Below, in pieces: positions 10,689 to 19,089 of a DNA stretch of 64,000 nt; within the stretch, counting starts at the first letter, position 1; each line of letters starts with the position of its first letter. The notes below the pieces were generated by a model. It had not been told where the DNA came from and searched no databases. It saw only the letters and a program-made list of their open reading frames with translations. The DNA comes from Caldilineaceae bacterium. GTDB lineage: Bacteria; Chloroflexota; Anaerolineae; Caldilineales; Caldilineaceae. The DNA lies in the NCBI GenBank assembly GCA_019637695.1, contig JAHBVG010000010.1, positions 1 through 64,000 of the forward strand. The letters run 5' to 3'. Made by a program: the position numbers and the translations under genes.

Positions 10689-10787
10689 TGTACTGACCAA
10701 CGACATGGTGGAATCTGTAGGTGCGGGCCGACCGCAGCGGTCGGCCCGCAACCGCACCTACGTTTCATCATCTTCCTGATCAATACA
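10689..10787. repeat. 99-bp MITE-like element, copy A, with 15-bp target duplication
   Basis: Imperfect terminal inverted repeats TGTACTGACCA and TGATCAATACA enclose a GC-rich palindrome (GGGCCGACCGCAGCGGTC...). TTTCTATGAAAAATG abuts both sides exactly (10674-10688 and 10788-10802). A near-identical 99-bp copy lies inverted at 26964-27062. This copy sits in the 5' untranslated region of the exporter leader, between promoter and ribosome site. Confidence 0.85.
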
Positions 10788-10829
10788 TTTCTATGAAAAA
10801 TGAACTGGTTATACGTTACAATAAGAGCT

Positions 10830-10858
10830 ATCCTAGCCATTTTGGTTGTCATTGTCAA
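10830..10858 (-). promoter_or_regulatory. Promoter of the leader peptide / ABC exporter transcript
   Basis: Minus strand TTGACA (10858-10853), a 17-base spacer, then TAGGAT (10835-10830). It is the only good promoter in the leader region and is separated from the leader ORF by the MITE-like insertion. Confidence 0.6.
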
Positions 10859-10967
10859 ACCGGTGAAGAGAATAAAGCAGGGTAATCCGCACTGTATCCC
10901 TTGCTATCTCTATAACGAGCGGATGACAGGCAACCAGCCACGCCATCGCCAACAATGAGGAGATCCC

Positions 10968-11348
10968 ATGGCCAAGCCCCCAACCGGTTTCACCACAATC
11001 GACGAGTACATCGCCACCTTCCCCACAGAGATCCAGACCATCCTGCAAGAGATCCGCGCTGCGATCCGAGAAGTCGTCCCGGATGCTGAGGAGAAGATAA
11101 GCTACCAGATGCCCACTTTCTATCTTCACGGCAACCTCGTCCACTTTGCCGCATTCAAAAACCATATCGGTTTCTATCCCACACCCACTGGCATAGAGGC
11201 GTTTCAAGAGAGATTGTCCCAATACAAAGGCGCCAAAGGATCGGTGCAATTCCCGCTGGATCAACCCATGCCGTTGGATCTGATCCGCGACATCACAAAA
11301 TTCCGCGTGGACGAAGCAATTCAACGCAAAGGCAGAGCAAAGACTTAA
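10968..11348 (+). CDS. DUF1801 family protein (YdhG-like)
   Basis: 126 aa, ATG 10968 with TGAGGAGA about seven bases upstream. The family pattern is clear: TIDEYIATFPTEIQTILQEIR, then AEEKISYQMPTFYLHGNLVHFAAFKNHIGFYP, and a C-terminal FPLDQPMPLDLIRDITKFRVDE. DUF1801 proteins have a small alpha/beta fold. Some are described as frataxin-like iron-binding proteins in Bacillus, which cannot be tested here. The gene stands alone, divergent from the exporter leader. Confidence 0.85.
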   Translation: MAKPPTGFTTIDEYIATFPTEIQTILQEIRAAIREVVPDAEEKISYQMPTFYLHGNLVHFAAFKNHIGFYPTPTGIEAFQERLSQYKGAKGSVQFPLDQPMPLDLIRDITKFRVDEAIQRKGRAKT

Positions 11349-11411
11349 TGTAGAAACGGAGCGGAGCAGAGGCCCAGAGGGAGAATATTAACGCAAGACG
11401 CAAAGAGGCAA

Positions 11412-12173
11412 TTACTCCCTCGCGTTGATCAACCTCCACACACGTTCGCCGCCGACGGCGTCGAGATAGCCGAAGACCTGCTGTTCCAAATCCGCGTTGT
11501 CCGTCCAAAAGGTGCTTAACTGGGATCGGTAGGCGAGGATAGCCGCGATCTTGGCGCGGCGCGCCTCCGCGCTGACAGGGATAATAGAAGGGGAAAGCGG
11601 TCGAGGTTCAATGGAGAGGGTGCGGTCTCGCTTTGCGCTTTCCTGGGCATAGGGATAATCTTCATAGTAGAAAAGATTGGGTAAATAGATCCGTTCAGCG
11701 GCGGCGCGCACCAACAGATGATCCACATGGTGGCCGATGGTGAGTGGGGCAAAGATTCTTTCGGCGGTAGGCAGCGCAACGAGAAACGCCGCGATCTGCT
11801 CGATCAGAGGCTCCTCCGCTGGGTGGACATCGCTGAAGATGTCCGCATCCGAAAGGTAGAGCGGATCGCCTGTCGCTGGATTGCTGCGATAGATACAGTC
11901 GGGGATCGACCAATGCAGCGCCTCTGCCCCCAAGATACGGCATGCATCTAGATCCTCAGCGCGGCGAGCGGCGCTTGCATCCACCAATAGTTCCCAACGG
12001 TCGTGGAGGCTTTGCGCGTAGTCAGAAACAGCCTGGGGTGGATCACCTGCCATCACCGAAACGATTAGCACATTCTCGCCAGCCCGCGTCAGATCATAGA
12101 TCTGCGCGCCGCACGAAAGCGTCACATCATCCAGGTGAGGAGAGAGGTAGATTGCAGAAAAATGGGTTGGCAT
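11412..12173 (-). CDS. PIG-L/LmbE-type zinc-dependent deacetylase
   Basis: 253 aa. The N-terminal metal site AIYLSPHLDDVTLSCGA carries the (A/S)PHxDD motif, and the second histidine site IGHHVDHLLVRAAAERI lies near residue 150. The family hydrolyses N-acetyl groups from GlcNAc-linked substrates such as GlcNAc-inositol. The gene is divergent from a GT4 glycosyltransferase (80-base gap). In actinobacteria that pairing makes mycothiol (MshB with MshA). Here it may act on a GlcNAc-containing glycoconjugate or thiol. The pathway is inferred from the neighbour only. Confidence 0.85.
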   Translation of the reverse strand: MPTHFSAIYLSPHLDDVTLSCGAQIYDLTRAGENVLIVSVMAGDPPQAVSDYAQSLHDRWELLVDASAARRAEDLDACRILGAEALHWSIPDCIYRSNPATGDPLYLSDADIFSDVHPAEEPLIEQIAAFLVALPTAERIFAPLTIGHHVDHLLVRAAAERIYLPNLFYYEDYPYAQESAKRDRTLSIEPRPLSPSIIPVSAEARRAKIAAILAYRSQLSTFWTDNADLEQQVFGYLDAVGGERVWRLINARE

Positions 12174-12253
12174 AGGGTACTTTCCAAGTGTGGAATGATG
12201 AATGTGGAATGCGGAACGGTGCAGTTCGCAGGGTTGCAGATGGCAAGTGGCAA

Positions 12254-13525
12254 ATGACCAATCACAAGCGCATCGCTCTGATCAGTGTGCATACCAGTCC
12301 GTTGGCAACGTTAGGGGCCAAGAAGACGGGCGGTATGAATGTCTATATCCGAGATTTTGGCCGTGAGTTGGCGCGCCGAGGCGTGGAAGTTGATGTCTTC
12401 ACCCGTGTCGATAGCCCTGATCTGCCCCCAATTCGCGAGGATGAGGTCGCCGGTTTGCGCGTGATCCATGTCCCTGCGGGGCCGATGCAGGGACTCTCTA
12501 CCGACGAGATTATACCGTATTTGGGTGATTTTGCCAGTTGCGCCTATCAACTGGCAGCGGCATACCGTCGGCGTTACGATCTGATCCACAGCCACTATTG
12601 GCTTTCCGGTCTCGTGGGCAATTACTTGTGCCATCAATGGGATCTTCCCTGGCTGCATATGTACCATACCTTGGGCCACATGAAAAATCAGATCGCCCAG
12701 GAACGCAGCGAGCTTGCCTCGCATGAACGCATTGCCGGGGAAACCTATGTCGCCCACAAGGCCAACCGTTTGATCGCGGCTACCCCCGCCGAGGAAACGC
12801 AACTGGTGGAACTCTATGGCGCCGACGCCCGCAAGATCAGCGTGATCCCGCCTGGCGTCGATCTCAGTCGGTTTGAGCCGATGCCGATTGAGGTGGCAAG
12901 GGTTACGATTGGCTTCACCCCGCGCTGTCGTATCATCCTCTTCGTCGGGCGGATCGAGCCGCTTAAAGGGATCGATTCCTTGCTGCGAGCCATTGCCATC
13001 CTGCGCGAGCAGGCGCCCACCGCTTTGAAAGATGTACATGTGGCGATCATTGGCGGCGATCCGGTTGCCGAAGAGTTGGACGCTGAAATGCTGCGCTTGC
13101 AGACGATCCACCGTGAATTGGATCTGCGGACTCTTGTCACCTTTTTGGGCGCTAAGGATCAGGAGATCCTGCCTGCTTACTACGCCGCCGCCGACATGGT
13201 GATTATGCCTTCCCACTACGAGAGCTTCGGTATGGTTGGTCTCGAAGCGATGGCGATGGGTACGCCCGTGATCGCCTCGCGGGTCGGCGGTCTCGTCCAT
13301 CTGGTGCAGGATGGACTCAACGGCTATCTCGTTCCGTCGCGCACGCCCGAAGCCCTGGCCGAGCGCATTCTCCACCTCCTCACCGATGAACCACACCGCC
13401 AGCAACTCGGCCTGCAGGCCCAGCGCTACGCCCAGCAATTCAGTTGGCCGCAGATCGTGGATCGCATGTTGGCGGTGTATAAAGAAGTAGGGATTGGGGA
13501 TTGGGGATTGGGGACTGGGGACTAG
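12254..13525 (+). CDS. GT4 family glycosyltransferase (MshA/sucrose-phosphate-synthase-like)
   Basis: I choose ATG 12254, giving MTNHKRIALISVHTSPL. The upstream in-frame ATG 12188 lies in repeat-like text. About 423 aa. The N-terminal Rossmann domain has GAKKTGGMNVYIRDFGRELARRG. The C-terminal GT-B domain has ILFVGRIEPLKGIDSLLRAI and the EX7E region MPSHYESFGMVGLEAMAMG. These are the signatures of retaining GT4 enzymes near MshA and sucrose synthases. The last eleven residues GIGDWGLGTGD are encoded by heptamer repeat DNA, which also supplies the stop codon. Acceptor is unknown. Confidence 0.88.
   Translation: MTNHKRIALISVHTSPLATLGAKKTGGMNVYIRDFGRELARRGVEVDVFTRVDSPDLPPIREDEVAGLRVIHVPAGPMQGLSTDEIIPYLGDFASCAYQLAAAYRRRYDLIHSHYWLSGLVGNYLCHQWDLPWLHMYHTLGHMKNQIAQERSELASHERIAGETYVAHKANRLIAATPAEETQLVELYGADARKISVIPPGVDLSRFEPMPIEVARVTIGFTPRCRIILFVGRIEPLKGIDSLLRAIAILREQAPTALKDVHVAIIGGDPVAEELDAEMLRLQTIHRELDLRTLVTFLGAKDQEILPAYYAAADMVIMPSHYESFGMVGLEAMAMGTPVIASRVGGLVHLVQDGLNGYLVPSRTPEALAERILHLLTDEPHRQQLGLQAQRYAQQFSWPQIVDRMLAVYKEVGIGDWGLGTGD
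13490..13525. repeat. Heptamer repeat (GGGGATT/GGGGACT) overlapping the 3' end of the GT4 gene
   Basis: Five tandem near-copies of the 7-mer GGGGATT/GGGGACT form the last codons of the glycosyltransferase. A complementary tract (CCCCGATCCCCAGTCCCCGA) lies at 13791-13825, at the 3' end of the convergent HAD gene. Confidence 0.85.
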
Positions 13526-13538
13526 GAAAGAGAGCAGC

Positions 13539-13742
13539 GTGATTCTACTTTTTATACTTTTTGTTGTCGTGGGCTTGTTGATGATTATCAAGCCCGCGCT
13601 AATCTGGTATGTTGCTGAAAGTTGGAAATCATCGGATGCCACTGCACCATCTGATCTCTATCTTCTCTCGACCCGATTGGGTGGAATGATTCTCACTTTG
13701 CTAGGCATCATCGGCATATTCGTATACACCGTCTTCACCTAG
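13539..13742 (+). CDS. Small membrane protein, DUF6199-like
   Basis: 67 aa from GTG 13539, with AGGAAAGAGAG upstream. An earlier ATG at 13494 would start within the repeat and overlap the preceding gene. Two hydrophobic helices (LLFILFVVVGLLMIIKPA and GGMILTLLGIIGIFVYTVF) flank a polar loop WYVAESWKSSDATAPSDLYL. The W..ESWKS...PS..Y pattern resembles DUF6199 proteins, whose role is unknown. It sits 14 bases after the glycosyltransferase stop and may be co-transcribed. Confidence 0.65.
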   Translation: MILLFILFVVVGLLMIIKPALIWYVAESWKSSDATAPSDLYLLSTRLGGMILTLLGIIGIFVYTVFT

Positions 13743-13785
13743 TTCTTTTGCTCGTAGGTTCGGTTTCCATACCGGACAAGCCACT

Positions 13786-14418
13786 TTAGTCCCCGATCCC
13801 CAGTCCCCGATCACCAATCACCACTCCCCACCGCGCCAGTTCCGCCACCAAATCTATGCCCGGCGTAAAGTGGATGGCGTTCATGCCCACGGCGCGAGCG
13901 CCCTCCACATTGTGGGGGAAGTCATCAACGAAGATGGTCTCTTGGGGCGCGAGGTTCAGCCGTTGCAGTGTCCGCTCGAAGATGATTGGATCTGGCTTCA
14001 TGATCTTTTCCGATGAGGAGATCACGATCAGATCAAAGGCGTCGGCAATGCAATGGACCTCGCCCAACAGCCGGGTCAATTCGTCCATATAGTTGCTGAT
14101 GATGGCGGTGCGGTAGGCCGGGCGCAACTTGCGGATGAAGGCGATCAGATCGCGATCGAGATAGTCGCCGCCGAAGAATTCATGTTGAAATTGGAGCAGC
14201 ACGTCAGCATCTAAATTCAACTGCTCGGCGACCCACTGCCAATGGTCCAGCGATGTGATCTGACCCATCTGCGCGGCGCGGCCCATCTCGCTGTTGAAGA
14301 CGAGCAGTTCTGCCCCGCCCTCCGGCAAACCGAGTCGCTCTTCCAGCGTTCGCCGTGGCTGGGGATCGGTCGTGCGGATCAAGACCCCGCCCACATCGAA
14401 GATAACTGCTTTGATCAT
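13786..14418 (-). CDS. HAD-superfamily hydrolase (subfamily IA)
   Basis: 210 aa from ATG 14418 (MIKAVIFDVGGVLI). The upstream ATG 14442 adds eight residues ahead of the fold. HAD motifs: DVGGV (motif I), IISNY (motif II), KIMKPDP (motif III Lys) and FVDDFPHNVEGARAVGMNAIHF (motif IV). The usual D-x-D is D-x-G here (FDVGG), as in several epoxide-hydrolase-N-like and phosphatase-like HADs. The C-terminal tail VIGDRGLGIGD is encoded by the heptamer repeat. The substrate is unknown. Confidence 0.85.
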   Translation of the reverse strand: MIKAVIFDVGGVLIRTTDPQPRRTLEERLGLPEGGAELLVFNSEMGRAAQMGQITSLDHWQWVAEQLNLDADVLLQFQHEFFGGDYLDRDLIAFIRKLRPAYRTAIISNYMDELTRLLGEVHCIADAFDLIVISSSEKIMKPDPIIFERTLQRLNLAPQETIFVDDFPHNVEGARAVGMNAIHFTPGIDLVAELARWGVVIGDRGLGIGD

Positions 14419-14538
14419 GATTCCTCGTCCAGTTCTGTACACTTTGCCGATTTTTGGCTACAATTGGAATTGTCCCGGTTGGACCTGAAAAGCATCAACT
14501 GCGATATCATAAACCATCTTGACACAACGGAGGAAACT

Positions 14539-15879
14539 ATGATGAACCATCGAAATCGTGTGACAATGGTGTTGGTGGCAGCGCTGGCGCTGCTGCTTTC
14601 GGCCTGCGCTCTGCCCGCAGCCCCGACCACAGGCACTGGCGCGGCGCCCACGGCTCCTGGCGCCGATGGGGCGACGATCACTTGGGCCATGTGGGGCAGC
14701 CCTGCCGAGATCGCCAGCCATCAACGCGTAGCAGACGCTTTTATGGCCGAACATCCCGACATCCAAATTGAGTTGATGAGCGAGCCGTGGAGCGATTACT
14801 TCACCAAGATGCAGACGCTCTGGGCCAGCGGCGATTCGAGCGTGATCCCCGATGTGGCCTTTCTGTGGCCCACCCCCCAATATGCTGCGCAGGGTGTACT
14901 GGAAAATCTTGATCCTTATATTGAGTCCTCGGGCTATGATCTGAACGATTATTGGCCGGCGCTGCTCGAATCTGCCATGTACGAAGGAAACGTCTACGGC
15001 TTCCCGCGCGACATTGAGACCAACGTCCTCTACTACAACATCGACATCTTCAACGAGGCCGGTCTCGACTATCCCGACGAGACGTGGACCTGGGACGACT
15101 GGCAGAGCGCTATCGAGCAGTTGACGGTGCGCAACGCCAGCGGTCAGGTGGAACGCTATGGTTTGGCGATGGAAGGCGGCAAGTATCCCAAGTTCATCGG
15201 CCAGAACAACGCCCAGATCCTCAACGACATGCGTAACCCCAGCGAGTGCCGATTGGATCAACCCGAAGCTATCGAGGCGATTGAGTTCATCGCCAACCTG
15301 ATGAACGACGGCTTCGCCATGCGCAGCGCAGAACTGAGCCAGGCGGGCGGCGACGCCGCTGTCTTCCAGAGCGGACAGGCAGCGATGATCGTGCAGAACA
15401 GCAGCCGCGTTTCGGCCTTCAACGCCGCGGACATGAACTACGATGTGGCCGCGGTTCCGATCCCCGATGGCGGCAAGCGATCCAATGGCGCAGGCGGCGC
15501 AGCCTGGGTGATGAGCGCGGCCAGCGATAACAAGGATGCAGCCTGGACCTTCTTACAGTGGCTGCAGAGCGCGGACGGCGGCCAGCAGGTCTACACCGAA
15601 GCGGGCGAGATCTTCCCTGCACTGCGCCCGGTGGCTGAGTCCGACGCCTTTATGGACGAGACCCAGAAGCCGTCCAATCGCCAGGCCTTTATCACCGAAG
15701 CTGAGGCCGCTGAAGTGGGCGCTTTCGGCTACTTCCCCGAATGGGGCGAGTTGAGCGGTTCGATCATCAACCCGGCAATGGAACGCATCTGGGTGGGCGA
15801 AGCCGCTGCGGCGGATCTGCTACCCCAGGTCTGCCAGCAGGTGAACGACTTCCTGGCATCCAACGGCTATCCTAAGTAA
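14539..15879 (+). CDS. Carbohydrate ABC transporter substrate-binding lipoprotein (1)
   Basis: 446 aa, ATG 14539 after GGAGG. A type II signal peptide ends in LLLSACALPAAP, giving a diacylglyceryl-Cys after about 23 residues, followed by an Ala/Pro/Thr/Gly linker. The mature part begins ITWAMWGSPAEIASHQRVADAF, typical of the SBP family 1 proteins of MalE/UgpB type. Motifs such as NVLYYNIDIFNEAGLDYPDETWTWDDW and the C-terminal ADLLPQVCQQVNDFL fit sugar-binding proteins. It heads an operon with two permeases and a HAD phosphatase. The sugar cannot be named. No ATPase gene is nearby, so a shared MsmX-type ATPase is likely. Confidence 0.92.
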   Translation: MMNHRNRVTMVLVAALALLLSACALPAAPTTGTGAAPTAPGADGATITWAMWGSPAEIASHQRVADAFMAEHPDIQIELMSEPWSDYFTKMQTLWASGDSSVIPDVAFLWPTPQYAAQGVLENLDPYIESSGYDLNDYWPALLESAMYEGNVYGFPRDIETNVLYYNIDIFNEAGLDYPDETWTWDDWQSAIEQLTVRNASGQVERYGLAMEGGKYPKFIGQNNAQILNDMRNPSECRLDQPEAIEAIEFIANLMNDGFAMRSAELSQAGGDAAVFQSGQAAMIVQNSSRVSAFNAADMNYDVAAVPIPDGGKRSNGAGGAAWVMSAASDNKDAAWTFLQWLQSADGGQQVYTEAGEIFPALRPVAESDAFMDETQKPSNRQAFITEAEAAEVGAFGYFPEWGELSGSIINPAMERIWVGEAAAADLLPQVCQQVNDFLASNGYPK

Positions 15880-15902
15880 GTTTTGGTGGGCATGTGAGGG
15901 GG

Positions 15903-15940
15903 CAAGGTGATCAGGCGAAACGGTTCGCCCGATCACCTTG
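15903..15940 (+). terminator. Strong hairpin between binding-protein and permease genes
   Basis: CAAGGTGATCAGGCGAA pairs with TTCGCCCGATCACCTTG over 17 bases with one mismatch and a 4-base loop, followed by TCCTTTT. It is probably a partial terminator or mRNA stabiliser that keeps binding-protein expression above permease expression. Confidence 0.65.
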
Positions 15941-15996
15941 TCCTTTTGGGAAAGTGGAGATTGGGGACTAGTAGTCTGCCAAACCAAATTGTTTGA

Positions 15997-16054
15997 GTAG
16001 GGGCGCTGCTTGCTGCGCCCGATTTGCTCCAGGCGCAGCAAGCAGCGCCCCTAC
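15997..16054. repeat. Perfect 23-bp inverted repeat (GTAGGGGCGCTGC... type)
   Basis: Two perfectly complementary 23-base arms (15997-16019, 16032-16054) with a 12-base loop, starting GTAGGGGCG and ending CGCCCCTAC. It belongs to a REP-like hairpin class seen also at 18847 and 30173. The gap 15880-16170 otherwise contains only a heptamer-type word and a pyrimidine-rich stretch before the permease. Confidence 0.8.
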
Positions 16055-16170
16055 TGAACATCCGACAAAATAATTTTGGTGGATCACTAAGGATTGGTGA
16101 CTGGGAAGCATCATCCCATTATCGCTCCCTCCTTTCTTCCCTCCCTCTCTCTTCCGCTGGGTAGACAATC

Positions 16171-17139
16171 ATGGCAATACGTGAACAACCATCGTTATCG
16201 ACGCCCATCGGCGCGCCGCAGCCTGTGCAGGTCCGCTGGTGGCAGCGCTATCGACCCGATCAGCAATGGGAAGGCTACCTCTTCCTCTTGCCCAGTTTCA
16301 TCGGCTTTTCCATCTTTGTGCTGCTGGCGGTGATCATCTCTCTGGGCATCAGCTTTTCGGATTGGGGCATGACCGGCTGGCGCGGCTTCATCGGGTTGAC
16401 CAATTATCAAGCCCTCTGGCGCGACCCCATTTTTTGGAAGACCTTCTACAACACCGCCTTTTACGTTGTCACCATTGTGCCCCTGCAACTGGCATTGGGG
16501 CTGCTTATGGCTGTAGCGCTCAACCAGGCCATCCGCGGGCGCATGATCTACCGGCTCATCTACTTTATGCCAGTGGTGACGACGATTGTGGCCGGAGCGA
16601 TTGTCTTCCGGCTGCTCCTCAGCAATAACGGCCCACTGGCCGACCTCACCTATTGGAGCGCCAATCTGACTGGTCTGCCCTTGCGCCCGCCAGATTGGCT
16701 CAACAGCACCCAGTATTCCAAATGGTCGGTGGTAATATTGACCTTGTGGAAGAATACCGGATTCACGATGGTGATCTATTTGGCGGCCTTGCAAGGGGTT
16801 CCAGGCGAACTCTACGACGCCGCCGAGACCGACGGCGCTACCGGCTGGCAGCGCTTCCGCCATGTGACGGCGCCGCTGATCAGCCCGACCACCTTTTTTT
16901 TGATGGTCTTTCAGATGATCGGCGCCTTTCAACTTTTCACCGAACCCTTCGTCATGACACGGGGCGGGCCGGCTCAATCGTCCATGCCGATTGTCCAATA
17001 CATCTATCAAAACGCCTTTGAATTCACGCGCATGGGCAAGGCGTCGGCGATTGCCTGGTTCCTCTTCCTCTTTATTTTTATCTTCACGGTGATCCAAAAT
17101 CGTATGCAGCGACGCTGGGTCTATTACGAAACGGAATAG
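16171..17139 (+). CDS. Carbohydrate ABC transporter permease (MalF/UgpA type, 1)
   Basis: 322 aa with six predicted helices and the BPD_transp_1 fold. The EAA loop appears as LYDAAETDGATGWQRFRHVTAPLISPT, the contact site for the ATPase. The N-terminal helix LFLLPSFIGFSIFVLLAVIISLGI and the following FSDWGMTGW resemble UgpA/MsmF permeases. It ends one base before the second permease ATG, so the two are translationally linked. Confidence 0.93.
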   Translation: MAIREQPSLSTPIGAPQPVQVRWWQRYRPDQQWEGYLFLLPSFIGFSIFVLLAVIISLGISFSDWGMTGWRGFIGLTNYQALWRDPIFWKTFYNTAFYVVTIVPLQLALGLLMAVALNQAIRGRMIYRLIYFMPVVTTIVAGAIVFRLLLSNNGPLADLTYWSANLTGLPLRPPDWLNSTQYSKWSVVILTLWKNTGFTMVIYLAALQGVPGELYDAAETDGATGWQRFRHVTAPLISPTTFFLMVFQMIGAFQLFTEPFVMTRGGPAQSSMPIVQYIYQNAFEFTRMGKASAIAWFLFLFIFIFTVIQNRMQRRWVYYETE

Positions 17140-17140
17140 C

Positions 17141-18016
17141 ATGGCCGTACAAACAGGCTCCCCCCCGATCTTCACCAATCAGCGTTCGTTCAGGACGCGT
17201 CCCGGTTTCGGCAAGCGGATGCTCTTGCAGATCGCGCTGCTCTTGGGCAGCGTGGTAATGGTGACGCCCTTTTTGGTGATGCTCCTCTTTTCGCTCGTAC
17301 CCACCGAGGCGATGCTCTCGCGGGACTTCAGCCTGGATCGGTTCACGGTGAACAACTATATCGAGACCTTTCGTGTGGCTCCATTTGGGCGCTACTATCT
17401 CAACAGCTTTGTGGTCGCTGTCGCATCCACGCTGCTCCAGATTTTGGTGGCGTCGCTGGCGGCCTTCGCCTTCGCCCGGCTGCGCTTCCGCGGCAGGGAT
17501 GGACTTTTTCTGCTCTATCTAGCCACGCTGATGATCCCTTTTCAGGTGACGATGATCCCGAATTTTTTGATCGTCCGTTCGCTGGGTTGGTACAACACCT
17601 ACGCCGCGCTGATCATCCCCTCGGCCTTTAGCGTCTTCAGCACCTTTTTGCTGCGCCAATATTTTCGCAGCATCCCGCTGGAGATCGACGAGGCCGCGCG
17701 CATGGATGGCGCGTCGAGTTTCCGCATCTGGTGGCAGATCAGCATCCCCCTCAGCGGACCGGTGCTGGCGACGCTGGCTATTTTCAACTTTCAGGGTTCA
17801 TGGAACGATTTCCTCTGGCCGCTGGTCATCACCGCCTCGGTGAACATGCGCACCATCCCCATTGGTCTGGCCTCGTTCCAGGGGCAATACAGCACAGCGT
17901 GGGGATTGCTCATGGCCGGCGCGGTGGTGGCGTTGCTGCCAGTGCTGATCATCTATGTGCTGGCGCAGAACTGGTTCGTCAAAGGCATCACGCTGTCGGG
18001 GATGGGAGGACGTTGA
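17141..18016 (+). CDS. Carbohydrate ABC transporter permease (MalG/UgpE type, 2)
   Basis: 291 aa. MalG-like: long N-terminal helix, AFAFARLRFRGRDGLFLLYLATLMIPFQV, and the EAA loop EIDEAARMDGASSFRIWWQISIPLSGP. The C-terminal FVKGITLSGMGGR is typical of MalG permeases. The TGA stop overlaps the ATG of the HAD phosphatase (TGATG), so the phosphatase belongs to the same transcript. Confidence 0.93.
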   Translation: MAVQTGSPPIFTNQRSFRTRPGFGKRMLLQIALLLGSVVMVTPFLVMLLFSLVPTEAMLSRDFSLDRFTVNNYIETFRVAPFGRYYLNSFVVAVASTLLQILVASLAAFAFARLRFRGRDGLFLLYLATLMIPFQVTMIPNFLIVRSLGWYNTYAALIIPSAFSVFSTFLLRQYFRSIPLEIDEAARMDGASSFRIWWQISIPLSGPVLATLAIFNFQGSWNDFLWPLVITASVNMRTIPIGLASFQGQYSTAWGLLMAGAVVALLPVLIIYVLAQNWFVKGITLSGMGGR

Positions 18017-18801
18017 TGCTTTCACCTTTGAATGGGAATTCGTCTAGGATATCGGTGGCGGCTGTGGATCTCGACGACACGATTGTGCGCAGTGATGGCA
18101 CGATCTCGGAGCGCACTCTAGACGCGCTCCACGCCTGGGAAGATCGGGGCGGACATGTGATCATCGCCACCGGACGCCCGCCGCGCATGACGCGCCGGAT
18201 CCCTGACAAGTTGCACCACCTGCCCTGGATCTGCTACAACGGCGCGGTAATCCACCACGGCGAGACGGTACTCTACGAAGATCTGATCAGCGGGGAGGAT
18301 ACACGCCTGATTGTCGAAGCGATCCTGGCGGCGGGCCCCGATGTGCGCATTGGCATCGAAATCGGCGATGTTCTCTACATCAACCAACCGCTGGATCGGC
18401 CTGGCGCGCGCCATGTGGTTGATCTGCTCTCGGTTGCCAATCAGCCGTCGGCCAAAGTGATCCTCACCATGGATCACTACCGGCAGATCGAACCGCTGCT
18501 GGCGGCGCTCCCCGCTTCGGCGCGTGTGCTCCTGTCGGAAAAGTATAACGTTGCCCAGATCATGCCCTGTCTTTCCTCAAAGGAGCGCGCCCTGCGCCAT
18601 CTGCTCGAACAATGGGGGCTTTCCATGGCGAACGTGGTTGCCTTTGGCGATGACGTCAACGATGTGGAGATGGTAGCCGAGGCCGGTCTCGGCGTTGCCA
18701 TGGATAACGCCGTCCCCGCAGTGAAGGATGTTGCCGACCGAATTACCCTCTCCAACGACGAGGACGGCGTGGCGTTGGTCCTCGAAGAATTGATCGGGTA
18801 A
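18016..18801 (+). CDS. Cof-type HAD-IIB sugar-phosphatase
   Basis: 261 aa. Motif I VDLDDTIVRSDGTIS, motif II IIATGRPP, motif III Lys in KVILTMDH, and motif IV VVAFGDDVNDVEMVAEAGLGVAMDNA define the Cof/YidA group of HAD phosphatases with a C2B cap. Members dephosphorylate sugar phosphates and related small molecules. Its start overlaps the permease stop, so it is likely linked to the imported sugar, for example relieving sugar-phosphate stress or completing a catabolic step. Confidence 0.9.
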   Translation: MLSPLNGNSSRISVAAVDLDDTIVRSDGTISERTLDALHAWEDRGGHVIIATGRPPRMTRRIPDKLHHLPWICYNGAVIHHGETVLYEDLISGEDTRLIVEAILAAGPDVRIGIEIGDVLYINQPLDRPGARHVVDLLSVANQPSAKVILTMDHYRQIEPLLAALPASARVLLSEKYNVAQIMPCLSSKERALRHLLEQWGLSMANVVAFGDDVNDVEMVAEAGLGVAMDNAVPAVKDVADRITLSNDEDGVALVLEELIG

Positions 18802-18846
18802 CGTAACCCCCTTGCTTGATCTTGTTTCTTAAAAGTAATTATACAG

Positions 18847-18921
18847 GTAAGGGCATGCGTGGTGCGCAATGAGCGCTCGCCAATAAAGCGATAGGTACTT
18901 CCGCCCCACGCATGCCCCTAC
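18847..18921. repeat. REP-like hairpin GTAAGGGCATGCGTGG...CCACGCATGCCCCTAC
   Basis: 16-base arms with a single mismatch and a 43-base interior, bounded by a further short TACAGGT/ACCTGTA pairing. It is the same GTAGGG...CCCTAC class as 15997 and 30173. It occupies most of the 288-base gap 18802-19089, with a heptamer-type tract (CCCCAGTCACCTATCACC) at 19037-19056. Confidence 0.75.
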
Positions 18922-19089
18922 GTGACCTGTACAGTTTTAAAAACCGATTGAAACCGATTTCTTAATCATGTATACTGGCAAGGGCTTACGCCGCTGTGTA
19001 TGCGGCATTAGAGTGTCCAACGAAGCCCAGTTACTTATCCCCAGTCACCTATCACCATTCTTATATTCACGCCACTGGGAATAGCCCTT

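Noticed and set aside
14242..14538. N-terminal extension of the first binding protein
   Set aside because: It would run antisense through the HAD gene. ATG 14539 with GGAGG and a lipoprotein signal is the clear start.
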